Of a stretch of DNA of 64,000 nt, positions 59,665 through 64,000 are shown piece by piece. This stretch comes from Streptomyces reniochalinae (GTDB lineage Bacteria > Actinomycetota > Actinomycetes > Streptomycetales > Streptomycetaceae). The translations under genes and the position numbers were made by a program. How positions within the stretch are numbered: the stretch's first letter is position 1; the number at the start of each line of letters is the position of its first letter. The stretch covers positions 1 to 64,000 of the forward strand of contig NZ_QOIM01000047.1 of assembly GCF_003323735.1 (NCBI RefSeq). Reading direction: 5' to 3'. The notes below the pieces were generated by a model that was not told where the DNA came from, did no database searches, and saw only the letters and a list, made by a program, of their open reading frames with translations.

Positions 59665-60270
59665 CTACTTGGCCAGGATCAGGCTCATGGCCTCGGCGCG
59701 TGTGGTGGCGTCGCGGAGCTGGCCGCGGACGGCCGAGGTCGTCGTCTTGGCGCCCGGCTTGCGCACCCCGCGCACCGACATGCACATGTGCTCGCACTCG
59801 ATGACGACGATCACCCCGCGCGGCTCCAGTATCCGCATCAGCGAGTCGGCGATCTGGGTGGTCAGCCGCTCCTGCACCTGGGGTCGGCGGGCGAACACGT
59901 CGACCAGCCTGGCCAGCTTCGACAGGCCGGTGATCTTCCCGCTGGCGGCGGGGATGTAGCCCACGTGTGCCACGCCGTGGAACGGCAGCAGGTGGTGCTC
60001 GCACTGGCTGACGACCTCGATGTCCTTGACCAGGACCAGCTCGTCGTGGCCCAGGTCGAACGTCGTCGTCAGCACGTCCTCGGGGCGCTGGTGCAGCCCC
60101 GCGAACATCTCGCGGTACGCCCGCGCCACCCGCGCCGGGGTCTCCAGCAGGCCCTCGCGGTCGGGGTCCTCACCGACGGCGATGAGGATCTCGCGTACGG
60201 CGTTCTCGGCGCGCTTCTCGTCGAACTCGCCTATCGGGCGATCCCCGCCCAGGGTCACCGGGTCGGTCAT
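59665..60270 (-). CDS. folE: GTP cyclohydrolase I
   Basis: Makes dihydroneopterin triphosphate from GTP, first step of folate synthesis (201 aa). Motifs are GEDPDREGLLETPARVARAYREMFAGL, the zinc ligands CEHHLLPFHGVAHVGYIP and CEHMCMSVRG, and GLSKLARLVDVFARRPQVQERLTTQIAD. A GGAACGAGGG site precedes the ATG. It is transcribed towards the folP-folK block rather than with it. Confidence 0.97.
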   Translation of the reverse strand: MTDPVTLGGDRPIGEFDEKRAENAVREILIAVGEDPDREGLLETPARVARAYREMFAGLHQRPEDVLTTTFDLGHDELVLVKDIEVVSQCEHHLLPFHGVAHVGYIPAASGKITGLSKLARLVDVFARRPQVQERLTTQIADSLMRILEPRGVIVVIECEHMCMSVRGVRKPGAKTTTSAVRGQLRDATTRAEAMSLILAK

Positions 60271-60335
60271 GTGGTCCCTCGTTCCTTGACTCGCACAGCA
60301 GGCTCGACCTCAGCCCTTGCGTGCACACAGCGGAA

Positions 60336-60371
60336 AGCCGCGCCCCAGGCGTCAACGCGAGGGGCGCGGCT
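60336..60371 (-). terminator. ftsH terminator
   Basis: An 11-bp perfect stem (AGCCGCGCCCC / GGGGCGCGGCT, 14-nt loop) lies 52 bp beyond the ftsH stop and 66 bp before the folE start. Confidence 0.65.
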
Positions 60372-60422
60372 GACATTCCGCCGGTGGTCTCCCGGCCGCG
60401 GGGCTACCCCGCCGGCCTGGGA

Positions 60423-62444
<2,022 letters not shown>

Positions 62445-62659
62445 CCATACGGAGCGCGTGCGCCCCGTCCCTCCTGCCACAGTGAGTTGAAAAGCCTGAC
62501 CTTCGGACGGTACCCCAGCATTGTCACCCGGCGCCGCCGAGGACGGTCAACCACACCGTCCTCCGAACGTCCAACGAGGGGAACCGTCCCTGTGTTCCCG
62601 GCCCGGAATCCCGTACGGAGCGCCGGGGATTCGCGAACCGGAAGCCTGTACGAAATGCG

Positions 62660-63214
62660 TCAGCCGCCGTAGACGTGCGGGGCGAGCGTGCCGACGAAGG
62701 GGAGGTTGCGGTACTTCTCCGCGTAGTCCAGCCCGTAGCCGACGACGAACTCGTTGGGGATGTCGAACCCCACCCACTTCACGTCGATCGCCACCTTGGC
62801 CGCGTCCGGCTTGCGCAGCAGCGTGCACACGTTGAGCGAGGCGGGCTCGCGCGAGCCGAGGTTCGACAGCAGCCACGACAGCGTCAGGCCCGAGTCGATG
62901 ATGTCCTCGACGATCAGGACGTGCCTGCCCTTGATGTCGGTGTCCAGGTCCTTGAGGATGCGGACCACCCCCGAGGACTGGGTTCCGGCTCCGTAGGAGG
63001 AGACCGCCATCCAGTCCATCGTCGCCGGGGTGGACAGCGTCCGCGCCAGGTCCGCCATCACCATGACCGCGCCCTTGAGCACCCCGACCAGCAGCAGGTC
63101 CTTGCCCGCGTACTCCGCGTCGATCCGCGCGGCCAGCTCGGCCAGCTTCGCGTCGATCTCTTCCTTGCCGACCAGCACCGACTCCAGGTCCGTGCCCATG
63201 TCTTTCTCGTCCAC
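62660..63214 (-). CDS. hpt: hypoxanthine phosphoribosyltransferase
   Basis: Purine salvage enzyme converting hypoxanthine or guanine with PRPP to IMP or GMP (184 aa). The PRPP-binding signature is VLIVEDIIDSGLTLSWLLSNL. Other motifs are VGVLKGAVMVMADLARTL, MAVSSYGAGTQSSGVVRI and WVGFDIPNEFVVGYGLDYAEKYRNLPFVG. The start is either GTG at 63214 or ATG at 63199. It lies between tilS and ftsH, the order shared by most Gram-positive bacteria. Confidence 0.97.
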   Translation of the reverse strand: MDEKDMGTDLESVLVGKEEIDAKLAELAARIDAEYAGKDLLLVGVLKGAVMVMADLARTLSTPATMDWMAVSSYGAGTQSSGVVRILKDLDTDIKGRHVLIVEDIIDSGLTLSWLLSNLGSREPASLNVCTLLRKPDAAKVAIDVKWVGFDIPNEFVVGYGLDYAEKYRNLPFVGTLAPHVYGG

Positions 63215-63300
63215 CCGTGCCGCTCTCGCTCGTCGAGTCCGCCAAGGTCCCGACCCGCCGGGAGACCGGACGGTCGACCCGGGTGGTGCCGGGACGCCGG

Positions 63301-64000
63301 TCAGTTCGGTGAGCCGCGCCGAATGACCAGTCTGCCACCCTGCCGTGCGACCTCCACACGCCCGGGGAGGTTCAGCGCCCGCTGGCCGCGCCAGGCGGTC
63401 AACAGCCGGTCCATCTCCTCGATGTGCCGGGCGAAGAGGGAGCCGGGGGGCGAGCCCGCCTCGATGGCCGCCCGGCGCAGCACCCGGCGGCGCACCGCGG
63501 GCGGCAGCGCGTACAGCCGCGCGACATCCAGTTCCACGCGTACGTCCGATCCGGCGACGGGGTCGCCCGGCTGCGCGGTCACGGACCGCACCACCGCGCC
63601 CGCCGCCGCCTCGGAGCCGGGCTGCTGCCCGTATACCGCCGCCACCGGGTCCGCCTCGGCGCGGGGCCCCGGCGCCGACCCCGGCACGTCCTCGGAACGG
63701 GGGCCGGGCGCCGTCTCACACGTGTTCTCGGAGCGGCCCACGGGCGCCGCCTCGCAGGTGTCCTCGGGCGAGGCGGCCTGCTGCGGGGTGCGCAGGACCG
63801 CGCGCTCGGCGTCGTCCGTCCAGGCGTCCAGCGCGTCGGCGTCGTCACGGGAGAGCTGGGCCGTACGCGCCAGTGCCTCGATCACGCCCTTGCCGAGCGC
63901 CTTCTCCAGCGCGGGCAGCGCCTCGTGGCGCACCCGGGAGCGGGTGTAGGCGGGGTCCGCGTTGTGCGGGTCGTCCCAGACCGGGAGCGACTGGACCATG
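63301..64000 (-). CDS. tilS: tRNA(Ile)-lysidine synthase, C-terminal part (cut by window end)
   Basis: Modifies the wobble cytidine of tRNA-Ile2 to lysidine. Only the 3' part is in the window; the PP-loop ATPase domain lies beyond 64000. Visible are the end of the catalytic domain (YTRSRVRHEALPALEKALGKGVIEALARTAQLSRDDADALD) and the C-terminal substrate-binding part (LPPAVRRRVLRRAAIEAGSPPGSLFARHIEEMDRLL ... RVEVARQGGRLVIRRG). Between them is an acidic, low-complexity insertion with imperfect ~12-residue repeats (RSENTCETAPGP, RSEDVPGSAPGP). It is followed by hpt on the same strand. Confidence 0.92.
   Translation of the reverse strand, partial: MVQSLPVWDDPHNADPAYTRSRVRHEALPALEKALGKGVIEALARTAQLSRDDADALDAWTDDAERAVLRTPQQAASPEDTCEAAPVGRSENTCETAPGPRSEDVPGSAPGPRAEADPVAAVYGQQPGSEAAAGAVVRSVTAQPGDPVAGSDVRVELDVARLYALPPAVRRRVLRRAAIEAGSPPGSLFARHIEEMDRLLTAWRGQRALNLPGRVEVARQGGRLVIRRGSPN

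Overview
The window reads as a stretch of Streptomyces chromosome. Third codon positions are almost all G or C, GTG starts are common, and the order proC / ilvD / ppx / radA-disA / mutY / clpC-lsr2 / coaX-nadC-nadB-panC / folP-folB-folK / folE-ftsH-hpt-tilS is the one I remember for Streptomyces core chromosomes. I could not check this by database search. I support 58 protein genes, plus the 5' end of a 16S rRNA gene at the left edge and a tilS gene cut by the right edge.

Left part (1-26 kb). The 16S rRNA gene starts at about 90 and runs leftward off the window, behind a ~500 bp leader with good promoters. To its right are an orphan histidine kinase with an unusual extracytoplasmic C-terminus, a DedA membrane protein, proC, an ABC-2 exporter pair, and a coupled ArsR / small coiled-coil membrane protein / MmpL-like unit. 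Next come ilvD, a TetR gene coupled to a sugar-phosphate isomerase-like gene, a Ppx/GppA phosphatase, a sigma-like/zinc-anti-sigma fusion, and genome maintenance genes (radA, disA, mutY). An AraC-VOC pair and a 14-TM MFS exporter divergent from its TetR regulator close this part.

Middle (26-44 kb). A secreted M23 peptidase and a gene-poor stretch precede a bacterial NACHT NTPase (possible phage defence), then clpC, lsr2, an ArgA-type acetyltransferase and a BlaI-like regulator. A tight cofactor operon follows (DUF2520-panC-nadB-nadC-coaX, pantothenate/CoA and NAD), then a DUF5937-ArsR regulator behind a large palindrome.

Right part (44-64 kb). This holds a two-component system, a MidA-like methyltransferase, an OpuC-type compatible-solute ABC system with a divergent ATPase gene, an orphan nuoD, paired bacterial PH-domain proteins, the folate operon, and convergent folE, ftsH, hpt and tilS.

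Two features run through the window. First, two apparently identical 208-bp MITE-like elements lie 46 kb apart in inverted orientation; each is bounded by CTAG and each begins directly after the TAG stop codon of a host gene. Second, about 18 genes have a TANNNT-like -10 box exactly 6-7 nt before the start codon, the signature of leaderless mRNAs. Several divergent promoters carry long inverted repeats that look like operators for the adjacent regulators.
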